Shown: positions 34,663-45,821, counted from the first letter of the stretch. The stretch: 64,000 bases of DNA from Ashinkailepas kermadecensis (GCA_034440615.1 JAOTOM010002280.1:33067-97066), one strand, 5' to 3'. Translations and numbers: made by a program. The notes: a model not told the origin generated them from the letters alone.

Positions 34663-35200
34663 TCCTTAATTCTAATGATTAGCCATGCGGAACAGAATTA
34701 CCCGCCACTTTTCCCCTGCGTTGCCACGCCGCTGGTATCAGTGAACTCAGTTGGAGGGCGCTGCTGTTCGCACCTTTTTCATCTGTCTTCATACCGGACA
34801 CAGGTTTGTTCCATGGCAGTTCCGCAGCCGGTAACCAGCAGCACTTCTTTGGTCGATTGCCCGCGGCAGGGTGGCAGAGCAGCACCTGGAGCCCGAGCCG
34901 TGTGGCACACGGCCCAGGCCAATGCGGTAGCACGAGGACAGTTGGGAGTGCTTGAAACTTTCTCTTCGTCGGTTCGGTTTTCGGTTTAAGTTGCTCAAAT
35001 GGGTGGAACTTATTTGCCAGGCTCGTTCAGAGCGTGCTCCCAGTGCCCAAATCCAGATAAATGGGCATTTTTCGGAACCTTGTGGAATTTTGCGGGATAA
35101 AGGCAGAGATGCCAACTAAGCTGTAGCTTGTTTTTGTTCAGAATTGTGCCCATGTTGCCAAGAAAATAGAGAAAATCGAGCCATAGAGGGCCCCCACTTT
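34663..35200. other. Intron 5 unique sequence
   Basis: Nothing recognised; may include further decayed upstream sequence of the LINE relic that follows. Confidence 0.5.
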
Positions 35201-35204
35201 CGTA

Positions 35205-36805
35205 CAACTCACATAAAAGTGTCGACATACGTAGATTACATTTTATTTGTCCTTAGCGGACAACCCAAATCTCTCTCCGTAATACTACGAATTGTTCGGA
35301 AGATGTTTACCGGATGACTGGTTTGAAGCTAAGTAAGCACAAAACACAGGTAGTATTATACAATCAGTAATATGACCACAGGTCGTATGGTTGGGTAAAC
35401 TGTTAGTTGTTTGGGTTTTTGGGCGCCTCGACCATCATTTATATCATTGTTGGGTGAACTGAGGTGTAGAAAAGAATGGATCTGCCCTGATTTAAACCTA
35501 ACTTGGGATTTCGAGTCAGACCAATACCTGGGCATACCTATTAATTCCGATTGTGGAAACAACGCAGAACCCAATTACTCACTGAAAATTGCTAGGCGCA
35601 AAGGACGGCTCAACCCGTGGTTGAGTGATGGACTGACGCCCTTCGAAAAGGCGCGTGTTTTGAAATCCGAAGCGTGTTGCAACTCATTTATTTAATGACA
35701 GTCCTCCCCAAACCCTCTACGCAACACATAAAATTCATCAAGACTCTGATGTTTCGCTTTGTCTGGGAAAAACTGAGAAAAAGAAAACGGTCTATCATGA
35801 AACACTTTACTGGTAAGGGCGGACTGAAAGTACCCGATATATCCACCTTAGCAGACAGCTTAAAGTTATTTTTGATTTTAAAAAGTTACCTGGACCTGGT
35901 TTGCACGAACCCAGGGAAAGCAATTATGCATGATAAACTGGACCTCAGTGAAATACGTGACCATGTTCCGCTGCGACAGCAGTCAGGCCCGTTTTAATTA
36001 TAGGCTTGGTAATGCATTTCGAGAGGGATTAGCTACTTGCTGGTTCAAACTAGCTTACAATGACAACCCTTCAGGTCGCGAAGTTCTGTCCATTTGGTAC
36101 AATCGGAACCTTCGACTCGACAACATTTCGCTCATCATAAGTCAAATGATTGCCAAAGGCATCACACAACATAAAAATATATTTGATACCGATAAAAAGG
36201 CTAACTACCGCAAATAAACTGCAGGCATATTATGATATTGCCAATTTTCTCATCTGGCATAGTCTACTACTGAAAATCCAGGGCAGTGGAAACGTACCCT
36301 GGCTAGGGAAACACCAACTGGTGAAGAAATGTCGGAGATCTTGATCAGCTAATCTAATCTAAATATGATCAGCGAACCTACTCATCAGTGCTGAGAACAG
36401 CCATATTCATCGTACCCACAAATGCACAACGGAGGTGGCAGTCGGACCCAGGCCTCGCCTCACCTGTCAGTTGGTCAGTACTTCTCACCAAGCTATGTGA
36501 GGCTACCACCGACTGTAAGCTGAGATGGCTGCAAACAGTAACAATGCAGCGTATTGTTCCTACCAACGTTCGGTTATTCACTCACGGCCAGCGCCCATCA
36601 CGCGACTGTGGCTGCTGTCCGAGCGTAAGTGAATCACTCCTGCATATGTTATGGCTCTGCCCAGCAGTAATGCACTTTTGGTCCCAGCTAAGACAAACAC
36701 TAGGTCTACCAGCCTCATTGACTGTCTCTTCAGAGATTCTAGGGACCCACTTAAGACACTCCGCAATCCTGGGACTCAAATTGATGCGTGCATTTAGTTA
36801 GGTAA
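35205..36805 (+). mobile_element. Degenerate non-LTR retrotransposon (LINE), 3' half of the reverse-transcriptase ORF
   Basis: Reading along the + strand in shifting frames: TYVDYILFVLSG near 35228 fits the catalytic YADD block of a reverse transcriptase with the second Asp lost; MTGLKLSKHKTQ near 35312 fits the following conserved segment. LTPFEKARVLKSE with FIYLMTVLPKPS (35634-35715), FRFVWEKLRKRKRS and GGLKVPDISTLADS (to about 35865) fit the thumb/connection region of L1/Tx1-type elements. CGCCPSVSESLLHMLWLCP (36610-36665) is the C-terminal CCHC-like knuckle. At least three frame changes and several stops show it is dead. The 5' end, endonuclease and tail are not seen. Same orientation as the host gene. 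Confidence 0.85.
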
Positions 36806-37284
36806 AAAAGCTAAAATAATTCCAAACATAAAAGAGTTGATTCAGACGTATTCGGATTATATTGGCATGGACAATATTTCGCCATAGTGACCAACAGCAT
36901 ACCACAAGTTAACCTCGAATGGCTCCAACTGAGTAAATCCTGAAGAACAGTCAATAGGTATCATAGTGGGAGGACAAGCGCCCAAATTAAAGGACGCAAA
37001 TATCTCAACGAGTGTGAGCGCCGAGCGAGGGAGGTGTTCTCTCACCTGATGCGGGGCGTCCAGTAATGGTAATAATGGTGTGTGCTATCGGGGAAAAAAC
37101 GCACGAGACCAACCAACGGTCAACCTTAGCTGCACTGTCAGGGTGGCATGACTTCCTGCAGGATCCCAGCTCCAGCAGGATGAACTCCTGCAGCTCTCCA
37201 GCCGTGTTGTTTGCACCGATAGTGTGATGGAAGCCGATGGCCCCCATTGTCAATGAAGACGAGAGAGGGCGAGTGGTTCAGAGT
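36806..37284. other. Intron 5 unique sequence
   Basis: Nothing recognised; perhaps the 3' trailer of the LINE relic. Confidence 0.5.
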
Positions 37285-37474
37285 AACATGGAGTAGCGTG
37301 CAGTAGTACGATATTGGGTGTTCCCAATGTCTCGCGTGGTGCGTACCTCTTACCGTCGGGACGTTGGCTATCCTCGGCTAACATGGAGTAGCGTGCAGTA
37401 GTACGACATTCGGTGTTCCCAATGTCTCGCGTGGTACATACCTCTTACCGTCGGGACGTTGGCTGCCCCGGCTT
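37285..37474. repeat. 95-bp tandem duplication, 2 copies
   Basis: 37285-37379 and 37380-37474 share AACATGGAGTAGCGTGCAGT, GTGTTCCCAATGTCTCGCGT and CTTACCGTCGGGACGTTGGC, with about seven differences. A 33-bp duplication (CTGACTGTTATACAGATATA) follows at 37522-37590. Confidence 0.95.
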
Positions 37475-37679
37475 ATCCGCCAGGATCGTCGCCCTGAACG
37501 TAAGGCAGCACTAGCTGCCCAGCTGACTGTTATACAGATATATGTCCTGCCGAGCTGACTGTTATGCAGATATATGTCCTGCCGAACTGATTGACATTCG
37601 TAGGGGATAACATGCCGAACTGACAACCGCATGACTAGTGTCTGAGAATATGGCAATTTTGCGGCAGATACTCCCCGGC

Positions 37680-37938
37680 CGGGCTGATTCCCACCTCGCT
37701 AACCTGGCCTCCGTGGCCACAGGTTCCCATCTCGCTAACCTTACCTCCGTGGCCACAGGTTCCCACCTCGCTGACCTGACCTCCGTTCCCACAGGTTCCC
37801 ACCTCCCTGACCTGACCTCCGTGGCCACAGGTTCCCACCCCGATGACCTGACCTGTGTGGCCACAGGTTCCCACCTCGCTAACCTGGCCTCCGCGGCCAC
37901 AGGTTCCCACCTCGCTGACCTGACCTCCGTGGCCACAG
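37680..37938 (+). repeat. 36-bp array carrying copies of the exon 6 acceptor, ~7 copies
   Basis: Unit CCACAGGTTCCCACCTCGCT plus AACCTGGCCTCCGTGG. The final unit CCGTGGCCACAG is the acceptor used by exon 6, and the start of the exon (GTTTGCCACAC) resembles the base run after CCACAG in each unit (GTTCCCACC). Confidence 0.95.
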
Positions 37939-38143
37939 GTTTGCCACACGTTCGCGGAACGGTCTGCTGCTGTACAACGGCCGCTACAACGAGCGACACG
38001 ACTTTATCGCCCTGGAGGTGGTCGACGCCGACGTCCGCTTCTCCTTCAGCGTCGGCAACAAGATCAGCCACGTGACCGGCCGGGTGCCGGGTGGCGTCAG
38101 CGATGGCGGCTGGCACCAGGTCGAGGTCATCTACCGCAACAGG
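37939..38143 (+). CDS. stan: stan exon 6: LamG1 core
   Basis: Residues 294 (last base) to 362, phase 0 at the end. Acceptor CCACAG, donor GTGCGT. It reads FATRSRNGLLLYNGR, HDFIALEVVD and VSDGGWHQVEVIY, classic laminin-G strand motifs and near the CELSR wording. The acceptor is the last copy of a 36-bp repeat in which CCACAGG recurs; reading the exon frame upstream into the array meets TAA or TGA in the CGCTAAC/CGCTGAC part of the unit, so use of an upstream acceptor would truncate the protein. Confidence 0.96.
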
Positions 38144-38223
38144 GTGCGTGTCCACGTCGTTGTGCCCGTGACCGTGGAATATTTATACTCCATACACTTT
38201 AGGTGGATACACCATGCGGAAAG

Positions 38224-38385
38224 TAAGGCGAAGAGAGGAAGAGGGGAGGCAAAGATGGAGAGAGAGAGAGATAAAGAGAAAGAGAGAGACAGATAGAGAG
38301 AGAGGGAGAAAAAGAGAGGCGACAACAAAGACGAAGACAAAGAGAAAGAAAGAGGGGAAAAGAAGAGGAGCGGGAGAGATAATTC
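38224..38385. repeat. Purine-rich (GA) tract
   Basis: AGAGAGAGAGATAAAGAGAA-like low-complexity DNA, mostly A and G on the + strand. Confidence 0.9.
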
Positions 38386-38403
38386 ATGCGCGTAAAGAAA
38401 TCC

Positions 38404-39212
38404 ACACCACTGTAGGTGCCATAGTCGACCTGGTCTCCACTATGTGGATGTGCAGATGCCACAGTCGACCTTGTCTCCACTGTGCGGATGTGCAAATGAC
38501 ACAGTCGATCTTGTCTCCACTGTGCGGATGTTCAGATGACACACCCGACCTTGTCTCCACTGTGCGGATGTTCAGATGACACACCCGACCTTGTCTCCAC
38601 TGTGCGCATGTGTAGGTGCCACACCCGACCTTGTCTCCACTGTGCGCATGTGTAGGTGCCACACCCGACCTTGTCTCCACTGTGCGGATGTTCAGGTGCC
38701 ACAACCGACCTGGTCTCCACTGTGCGGATGTTCAGATGACACAGTCGACCTTGTCTCCACTGTGCGCATGTGTAGGTGCCACACCCGACCTGGTCTCCAC
38801 TGTGCGCATGTGTAGGTGCCACACCCGACCTTGTCTCCACTGTGCGGATGTGTAGGTGCCACACCCGACCTTGTCTCCACTGTGCGCATGTGTAGGTGCC
38901 ACACCCGACCTGGTCTCCACTGTGCGGATGTGTAGGTGCCACACCCGACCTGGTCTCCACGGTGCGGATGTGTAGGCGCCACACCCGACCTGGTCTCCAC
39001 TGTGCGCATGTGTAGGCGCCACACCCGACCTGGTCTCCACTGAGCGCATGTGTAGGTGCCACACCCGACCTGGTCTCCACGGTGCGGATGTGTAGGTGCC
39101 ACACCCGACCTGGTCTCCACTGTGCGCATGTGTAGGTGCCACACCCGACCTGGTCTCCACGGTGCGGATGTGTAGGTGCCACACCCGACCTGGTCTCCAC
39201 TGTGCGCATGTC
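38404..39212. repeat. 40-bp minisatellite, ~20 copies
   Basis: Units CCACACCCGACCTGGTCTCC, ACTGTGCGCATGTGTAGGTG. Marker positions are TTGTCTCC/TGGTCTCC, GCGCATG/GCGGATG and CACCC/CAGTC. The left end uses older variants (GATGACACAGTCGACC). Confidence 0.97.
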
Positions 39213-39465
39213 GCGGAGCGATGCCGTGGATCGTTTGTGATCCGGTCGATTAATATCGTCAGTCACGAACCAATCAGAACAGCTCACGTGAAGAACTCGT
39301 TCGAACACGTCCGGCGGCGAAAAGCAATCAAGCTCGGCTGAACTCGGCGCACAAGGACAGCCTGATGGACGACGCTGCAGCAGCTGCAGCTGCCAACAGC
39401 AGCTGAAGCTGCCGGCGGCCGTTCGTTGAGAACTTTTTTGGGAACGGCATTACGTCACCGTCTCG

Positions 39466-39698
39466 GATGGAGTCTCACGTGACCGTGATGGAGTCTCACG
39501 TTACCGTGATTGTGTCTCACGTCACTGTGATGGAGTATCACGTCACTGTGATGGAGTCACACGTCACCGAGATCGAGTCTAACGTCACCATTATGGAGTC
39601 ACATGTCACCGTGATGGAGTCTTACGCCACCGTGATGGAGGCTCTTGTCACCGTGGTGGAGTCTCACGTCTCCGTGATGGAGTCGACCAGGATGGTGG
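39466..39698. repeat. 21-bp minisatellite, ~11 copies
   Basis: Unit TCTCACGTCACCGTGATGGAG, seven codons, open in the + direction (ESHVTVM repeats). Confidence 0.95.
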
Positions 39699-39784
39699 TG
39701 AGGGATCGGTGGAACATCTCTCGACGCTGTTAATCCAGACAATGACACGATATCATCAACCACCAGCCGACTCGATAAGGTGAC

Positions 39785-40435
39785 GCCGCTTTCAGTACAG
39801 CTGCCGCCATACTGCAGCTGTCACCAACACTACAGCTGCCGCCATATTGCAGCTGCCGCCTATACTACAACTACCGCCATAATATAGCTGACCCGACATT
39901 ACAGCTGCTAGAATACTGCAGCTGCCGCCTACACCACAGCTGCCACCACACTACAGTTCCCTCTGCACTACGACTTTCGCTCACACCACAGCTGCTTTCG
40001 ACACTGCAGCCACCCGACGTCACAACTGTTGCAAACACCAACTACCCGTCGTCACAGCTGCTACAGACGCTAACTACCCGTCACAATTATCACAGACGCC
40101 AACTACCCGTCGTCACAGCTGGTACAGACACCAGCTACCCGGCGTCACAGCTGTTACAGATGCCAACTACCCGTCGCCACAGCTGTTACAAACGCCAACT
40201 ACCCGTCACAACTGTCACAGATGCCAACTACCCGTTGTCACAGCTGCTACAGACGCCAGCTACCCGCCACAATTATCACAGACGCCGACTACACCTCGTC
40301 ACAGCTGGTACAGACACCAGCTGCCCGGCGTCACAGCTGTTACAGACGCCAGCTACCCGGCGTCACAGCTAATACAAACTCCAACTACCCGGCGTCACAG
40401 CTAATACAGATACCAACTACCCGGCCTCACAGACA
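39785..40435. repeat. Degenerate CACAGCTG-rich arrays (18-33 bp)
   Basis: First CTGCCGCCATACTACAGCTG-type units, then about 33-bp units CAACTACCCGTCGTCACAGC plus TGTTACAGACGC. CAGCTG is present in most units. Confidence 0.88.
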
Positions 40436-40489
40436 TCTTGTGACAGGAACAACTTCCACTGTGACTTCATCGAGGCTTACGTCGGCTGT

Positions 40490-40592
40490 GACGATGTGCC
40501 ATCTGTCACACGGTGTGCCATCTGCCATACGATGTGCCATCTGTCACACGGTGTGCCATCTGCCATACGATGTGCCATCTGCCACACGGTGT
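40490..40592. repeat. ~18-bp repeat (TGTGCCATCTGCCATACG)
   Basis: Five to six units alternating TGTGCCATCTGTCACACGG and TGTGCCATCTGCCATACGA. Confidence 0.92.
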
Positions 40593-40830
40593 GGGTGGTG
40601 TTTTTACTTCGCACATCTAAATGTGGTCGTGGACTCGAGTGTAGTCCGAAGTTCCTCCTTGGGCATGTCTGACGGCGGCTGTCTCCGAAATGTCGTGGGA
40701 AGCAAAGTCAAAACAGACAAACAAACAAACAAACAAACAACAGTGTGGGAAGCCATAGCCGTGCAGGTATCTGCGCGAAGTGTTTCACTGACAGTGGATG
40801 TGTGTCGCCCGATGTCGTTGGCCCGCCGTA

Positions 40831-40908
40831 CCGGTAGTGGTACCGGTAGTGGCACCGGTAGTGGTACCGGTAGTGGTACCGGTAGCGGTACCGGCAGTGG
40901 TCGGTCGG
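40831..40908. repeat. 12-bp repeat (GGTAGTGGTACC)
   Basis: Six units with T/C and A/G changes, about 70 bp before the exon 7 acceptor. Confidence 0.94.
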
Positions 40909-40976
40909 CACCGTGATGCAGTGCGTGCGGCGCCGGCGGGTGTCGATGCTGTGACAGCCGGTGCTGTCCGCCTCAG

Positions 40977-41086
40977 GAGGCCACCATCATCATGGACGGC
41001 TGCGACAGCGCGCTGGCTCTGAAGGGCGCCGCCGGCCTGGACGGCTACAGGTGCGCCAACAGAACCACCATGAAGCTGGAGGACAG
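40977..41086 (+). CDS. stan: stan exon 7: LamG1 continuation
   Basis: Residues 363-398 plus two bases. Acceptor CCTCAG, donor GTCAGT. It encodes EATIIMDGCDSALAL and GYRCANRTTMKLED. DGCDSALAL corresponds to the DDCDTTMAV strand of CELSR LamG1. Phases (0 in, 2 out) agree with exons 6 and 8. Confidence 0.92.
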
Positions 41087-41159
41087 GTCAGTCGCCAATG
41101 GTTTGGCCAGTGATGTCGGCTGGAGCGGTCTTGGGCCGCGCTGTGTAAGCGCTGGACTG

Positions 41160-41191
41160 GTGTGTGTGTGTGTGTGTGTGTGTGCGCGTGC

Positions 41192-41274
<83 letters not shown>

Positions 41275-41411
41275 TGGTGCGTGCGTGCGTGCGTGCGTGT
41301 GGCGTGTGGGCGTGTGGGTGTGGGTGTGTGGGCGTGTGGGCGTGTGTGTGGGGTGTGGGGTGTGGGCGTGTGTGTGTGTGTGTATATGTATGTGTGGTGT
41401 GTGTGTGTGTG

Positions 41412-41475
<64 letters not shown>

Positions 41476-41499
41476 TGTGAGTGTGTGAGTGTGTGTGTG

Positions 41500-41549
<50 letters not shown>

Positions 41550-41551
41550 AT

Positions 41552-41597
<46 letters not shown>

Positions 41598-41623
41598 ATG
41601 TGTGTGTGTGTGAGTGTGTGTGT

Positions 41624-41720
<97 letters not shown>
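41160..41720. repeat. Compound microsatellite: (GT)n, (GCGT)n, (GT)n
   Basis: GT dinucleotides flank a (TGCG)n tract at about 41187-41300 and a GGGTGTGGGCGTGT part. About 560 bp, starting 73 bp after the exon 7 donor. Z-DNA-prone throughout. Long Cys/Val or His/Thr frames are artefacts. Confidence 0.98.
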
Positions 41721-41721
<1 letters not shown>

Positions 41722-41823
41722 ACCTTGCCAGCTACCACGGCCGTCTTTTGCTTCTGCTACGACACGACTCGCGTTGTGCCACACTGACGTAGGAACAAGG
41801 CCACAGAACAGCAGTGGCTGCCA

Positions 41824-41878
<55 letters not shown>

Positions 41879-41981
41879 CTTGCCAGCTACCACGGCCGTC
41901 TTTTGCTTCTGCTACGACACGACTCGCGTTGTGCCACACTGACGTAGGAACAAGGCCACAGAACAGCAGTGGCTGCCATCG
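41722..41981. repeat. ~106-bp direct repeat around a second GT tract
   Basis: TACCTTGCCAGCTACCACGG to GGCAGTGGCTGCCATCG at 41721-41826 recurs nearly exactly at 41876-41981, separated by a (GT)n tract. Together with the GT tract it forms a tandem duplication of about 154 bp. Confidence 0.95.
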
Positions 41982-42115
41982 CCAATTACGACTAATCTTA
42001 TCGCTGCCCCCAGCACCTGTGGCGTTCCATGGAAAGAGCTGACTTCAAAACGTTACTCGCCTCATAACTCCGAGAACGTTCTTTACGCTTCTGGTGTTGT
42101 GCTTCGTGTGTGCGG

Positions 42116-42197
<82 letters not shown>
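42116..42197. repeat. (CA)n microsatellite
   Basis: About 40 CA units with one AAAC interruption. It is opposite in strand sense to the GT tract at 41.2 kb. Confidence 0.98.
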
Positions 42198-42198
<1 letters not shown>

Positions 42199-42235
42199 GA
42201 AGCATGTGACAATCGCATCATAGTCCAACGGTCCA

Positions 42236-42335
42236 GTACCATTCTGTTTCCTCATGTGACACCATACAGTCACGTGACATCACACCCCACGTGACACCAC
42301 ACCGTCATGTGACACCACACCGTCACATTCTGCAG
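42236..42335. repeat. ~22-bp repeat up to the exon 8 acceptor
   Basis: GTGACACCACACCGTCATGT units, four copies, ending ten bases before the acceptor CTGCAG. Confidence 0.88.
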
Positions 42336-42500
42336 GTGCGCTGGCTTCAAGGAGTGGTGCCAGCGCTTCGTGGACCTGACGGGCCCCCTCCAGATCGGGG
42401 GGCTGCCGTCTTTGCCGACCAAGTTCCGCGTGACGTCACAACACTTCAGCGGCTGCATTCGAGACGTCTTCATCGACCACGAGCTGCTCGACCTCAACAG
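42336..42500 (+). CDS. stan: stan exon 8: end of LamG1
   Basis: Residues 399-453 plus two bases. Acceptor CTGCAG, donor GTGTGC. Diagnostic stretches are DLTGPLQIGGLPSLP and FSGCIRDVFID, the closing strands of a laminin-G domain with its cysteine. The preceding 100 bp repeat a short CACACCGTCACGTGAC-type unit up to the acceptor. Confidence 0.95.
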
Positions 42501-43718
42501 GTGTGCTGACCGCATCCGCCACGCAGGCAGTCTTGTGCTTGACTCGACAATTCAACGGAGGTTGAATTCACACCCGTATAGCCTGTCAACATGACTCGAC
42601 ATAGGATCGCTGCTGGGTTGATTCAACATCGACTGGAAGCGTGTGATGCGCGAATCAATTTGCATTTAAAACGGCCGATCATTAGCCTGCATAGCTTACC
42701 TTCGGTGCAAAGGTCAGTACGAAGCCCTCGTCTACTCATTCGTACGTTCTTGTTTAAGTTGAAATCACAGACAGCTTCACGGTAAAAGGTTGCGGTAGAA
42801 AGTTGGTCCAAGTTCAACATGGCAGCCATGGTTTGATCCGGAAAGTTTAGTCGTCGCTGGACGGCGAAGGTCGTGATTGCTGAACGCCATCGGCCGATTG
42901 GCGGCACGGTGCACTCTTGGGCTATATTTGGAGTTCAGCTGGAATTGCACACGACTGGGTGGTGGGCGGAGGGTTCGCGCGAATGGCGCTGCATTGCATG
43001 AGCCGTGGTTAGGTAAATATGCCTCAGCGAACATTCATAATAGTTTTTGATGTTTCGCAAATCGTTTGTTTCTTGTTTTATGTCTCGCTGTGCAATGAGT
43101 GTGTTGAATCTTTAGTTGATGTACATCGCATTGGACGGAAGCGTGTGTGGCTTCATATCAGTCGGAGCCAGTTGTAGCCGAGTTGAATTGACTCACAAGC
43201 GGTAGCACGTGAGTGGTCGGTGCCACGTGCAACAATTTGAACAAGTGAGTGTACGACTGATGAGTCGAGTCCAATTCAACTCTGAGTCGACCACAAATTT
43301 GCATTATACTTGAACGTGGCCCTGCAATAGGGTACGACTCATTGAACTGGCAACGCCGCCAGCTGATCTGGAAGTAAGGGAAGTGAGCTGAATGAAGGAC
43401 AGCATGTGTGTCGACGTTTATTGACTGCTGTTGCCCATACAGAACGACAGTTATTCGATTGAATAGTGAGTTAAGTATCGTCGGTGAAGTCCAGATATTC
43501 ACCTAGCTGGAGGGGTGGGGGACAGGATGTGTGTTCTTCTCTCAATATTAAGAGAAAAAAACTTATTTCACGTAAAACCAAACGGAACCGGATAAAACGC
43601 TAATTCCGGTGTCTACGCCTGTTCTTTCAGTTGATGACCTCATTGTGTGCGTGTGGCAGACATTGACAGTCACGTGCCATCTGCGTTGTGGCGTCCACCG
43701 TGTGTTTTCGTCGCTCAG
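42501..43718. other. Intron 8, unique sequence
   Basis: The only sizeable intron with no clear tandem array. No other feature recognised. Confidence 0.65.
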
Positions 43719-43873
43719 ATACGTGGGCAACAACAACACACTGGCTGGCTGTCCCGAGAAGCAGGAATTCTGCAGGATGCGACCGTGTCACCACGGCGGG
43801 ACGTGCTTCGAGGGATGGGGCACCTACGTGTGCCGCTGCCAGGACGGCTACGCTGGCAAAGACTGCTCACTGA
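43719..43873 (+). CDS. stan: stan exon 9: EGF-like module between the two LamG domains
   Basis: Residues 454-505 plus one base. Acceptor GCTCAG, donor GTGAGT. It reads RYVGNNNTLAGCPEKQEFC, RPCHHGGTCFEGWGTYVC and CQDGYAGKDCSL, a six-cysteine EGF. The exon frame stays open across the donor into the 63-bp array behind it, to a stop at about 44368, so intron retention would add a repetitive tail and truncate the receptor. Confidence 0.95.
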
Positions 43874-43877
43874 GTGA

Positions 43878-44345
43878 GTACACGATGCACCATGGCTCAG
43901 TAGGGCGTGGGTCACAGCTGAGGGGATGCGTCAGTACTCAGTACACGATGCGCCATGGCTCAGTAGGGCGTGGGTCACAGCTGAGGAAGCGGCATGGCTC
44001 AGTAGGACATGTCACAGTGAGAGGTGAACACGATGCGCCATGGCTCAGTAGGGCGTGGGTCACAGCTGAGGAGCTGCTTCAGTACTCAGTACACGATGCG
44101 CCATGGCTCAGTAGGGCGTGGGTCACAGCTGAGGAGCTGCTTCAGTACTCAGTACACGATGCGCCATGGCTCAGTAGGGCGTGGGTCACAGCTGAGGGGA
44201 TGCGTCAGTACTCAGTACACGATGCGCCATGGCTCAGTAGGGCGTGGGTCACAGCTGAGGAGCTGCTTCAGTACTCAGTATACGATGCGCCATGGCTCAG
44301 TAGGGCGTGGATCACAGCTGAGGAGCTGCTTCAGTACTCAATTAA
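43878..44345 (+). repeat. 63-bp array starting inside the exon 9 donor, ~7 copies
   Basis: Units begin AGTACACGATGCGCCATGGC, continue TCAGTAGGGCGTGGGTCACA and end GCTTCAGTACTC. The first copy overlaps the donor (GTGAGTACACG). 63 is 21 codons. One shortened, altered unit lies at 43981-44025. Confidence 0.95.
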
Positions 44346-44935
44346 TTGCTCTTCATTAGACGTGCAGTAAGAAAGCCCTCAAAGGGCTTCCTCACAAGTA
44401 ATTGTTATCACGCACAGGCACGACACTAGACGGCAATTATGAATCCCTTGCAGATAGCATTATCAAATTATTTCCAGAAACTTAATCCAATCTCAAAGCC
44501 GCAATCCAAAAATGACTTTCAGATTACATAATGACTTTGAATTAGAAAATTGTTGCTGGGTTCTGATGAAGATGAGGAAAATATCGTTGCCAGTTAGTTG
44601 AAAATTATTGGCACAGATGTTGATACTAGCCAAGGAAAGAAGACCAGGCTCGTTTTGTATATCTCGCATCTCCTTAGCATTTGTTCTGGAAAAACAGCAT
44701 TTCATAAACTTAAGATTTCCTTACTATATATTGCTGCAAAGCTGGCGATCCTGTTCCCTCTTGTAGTTGTTGAGGACCAATGGTATTCTTCAAGTTATGT
44801 TCACCATTTCAGAAGAGTATCATAACGTCAACTGTGGAATAACCTACCCATCAACAGTCAACTAAGTGATTGGCGCTTCGACCTGAGATAAAACTGATGC
44901 ACTATTTTATTTTATTTCACTACAAAACTAAAGCA
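44346..44935. other. Intron 9 unique AT-rich sequence
   Basis: Nothing certain; the right part may belong to the LINE relic. Confidence 0.5.
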
Positions 44936-45420
44936 AAAGCATTTGAAGAAGAAAGGTTTGCTATTGGTGTGTATTCGGATTTTTGGAAGACTTATGGCAC
45001 AGTTGATCATAGCATCATGCACAGTAGCATGAAACAATGGGTGGCACTGAAAAAGCAAAGGGAATAATACAATCATATCTGACCAATCGCATTGTGATTT
45101 CAGTACATACCAAACGAAGCTATTTCATGCATACCAGTGTGGGTTCCCACAATGATCTATTCTGATCCTATTTCTGTGCATGCTCTGTGTTCAGGATTTG
45201 GAAAGCATTGATAAAGAGTCTGAAGTGTATCTTTATTCAGATGGTGCAGCAATGTCTTTTGGAAGTTCCAATTACCTCATGTATTTGCCTTGCGTGCATC
45301 TCGTAAATTCACACAGGCATGTGCGAGTCGTCCAGCTACTGACAATCTACTGTACGGACGTACATGCCTACATCTTTATGCAATATCAAGTGAATTGGTG
45401 CTAGATAGGCTGCGATATAT
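44936..45420 (+). mobile_element. Degenerate non-LTR retrotransposon (CR1/Jockey-like reverse transcriptase) fragment
   Basis: VYSDFWKTYGTVDHSI near 44970-45017 fits RT motif A (DxSKAFDTVDH). SYLTNRIVISV near 45078 fits the segment before motif B. CGFPQ, stop, SILILFLCML near 45139-45185 fits motif B (CGVPQGSILGPLLFLLYVND). LYSDGAAM near 45232 fits motif C (LYADDTAL), with the second Asp changed to Gly. Frame changes and stops separate the motifs, so it is dead. A different element from the one at 35.2-36.8 kb. Confidence 0.85.
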
Positions 45421-45554
45421 AGCTTCCTAGGAACTTGAGATAAGGGATTGATTGGGATGAGAGTATGTACATTTATAGTACCTTTTCCAGATAGGCTTAA
45501 CCCAGATGGGCCCCGGTGGCTCTTATAAGCCTTAACACTTTATGACTTTATGAC

Positions 45555-45716
45555 TTTATGATTTCCACTGTAACACAGCCGTACAGCTGTACGGACGTAC
45601 AGTCGAACATTCTTACTGTAGCACAGCCGTGCAGCTGTACAGACGTACAGACGTACGTTCATACTGTAACACAGCCGTGCAGCTGTACGGACGTACAGGC
45701 GTACAGTCGTAGTGTC
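45555..45716. repeat. ~52-bp repeat, 3 copies
   Basis: Units share CTGTAACACAGCCGTGCAGC and TGTACGGACGTACAG, with palindromic GTACGGACGTAC-type cores. Confidence 0.9.
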
Positions 45717-45821
45717 CTTGTCCTTATCTGTAACTGTGTGCACATTAGTGTGAGCTCAGATACCAACTGCTGGCAACTGCACATGCGACCTGACGTTGAC
45801 CTTGACTGTGTGCGTGTCCAG

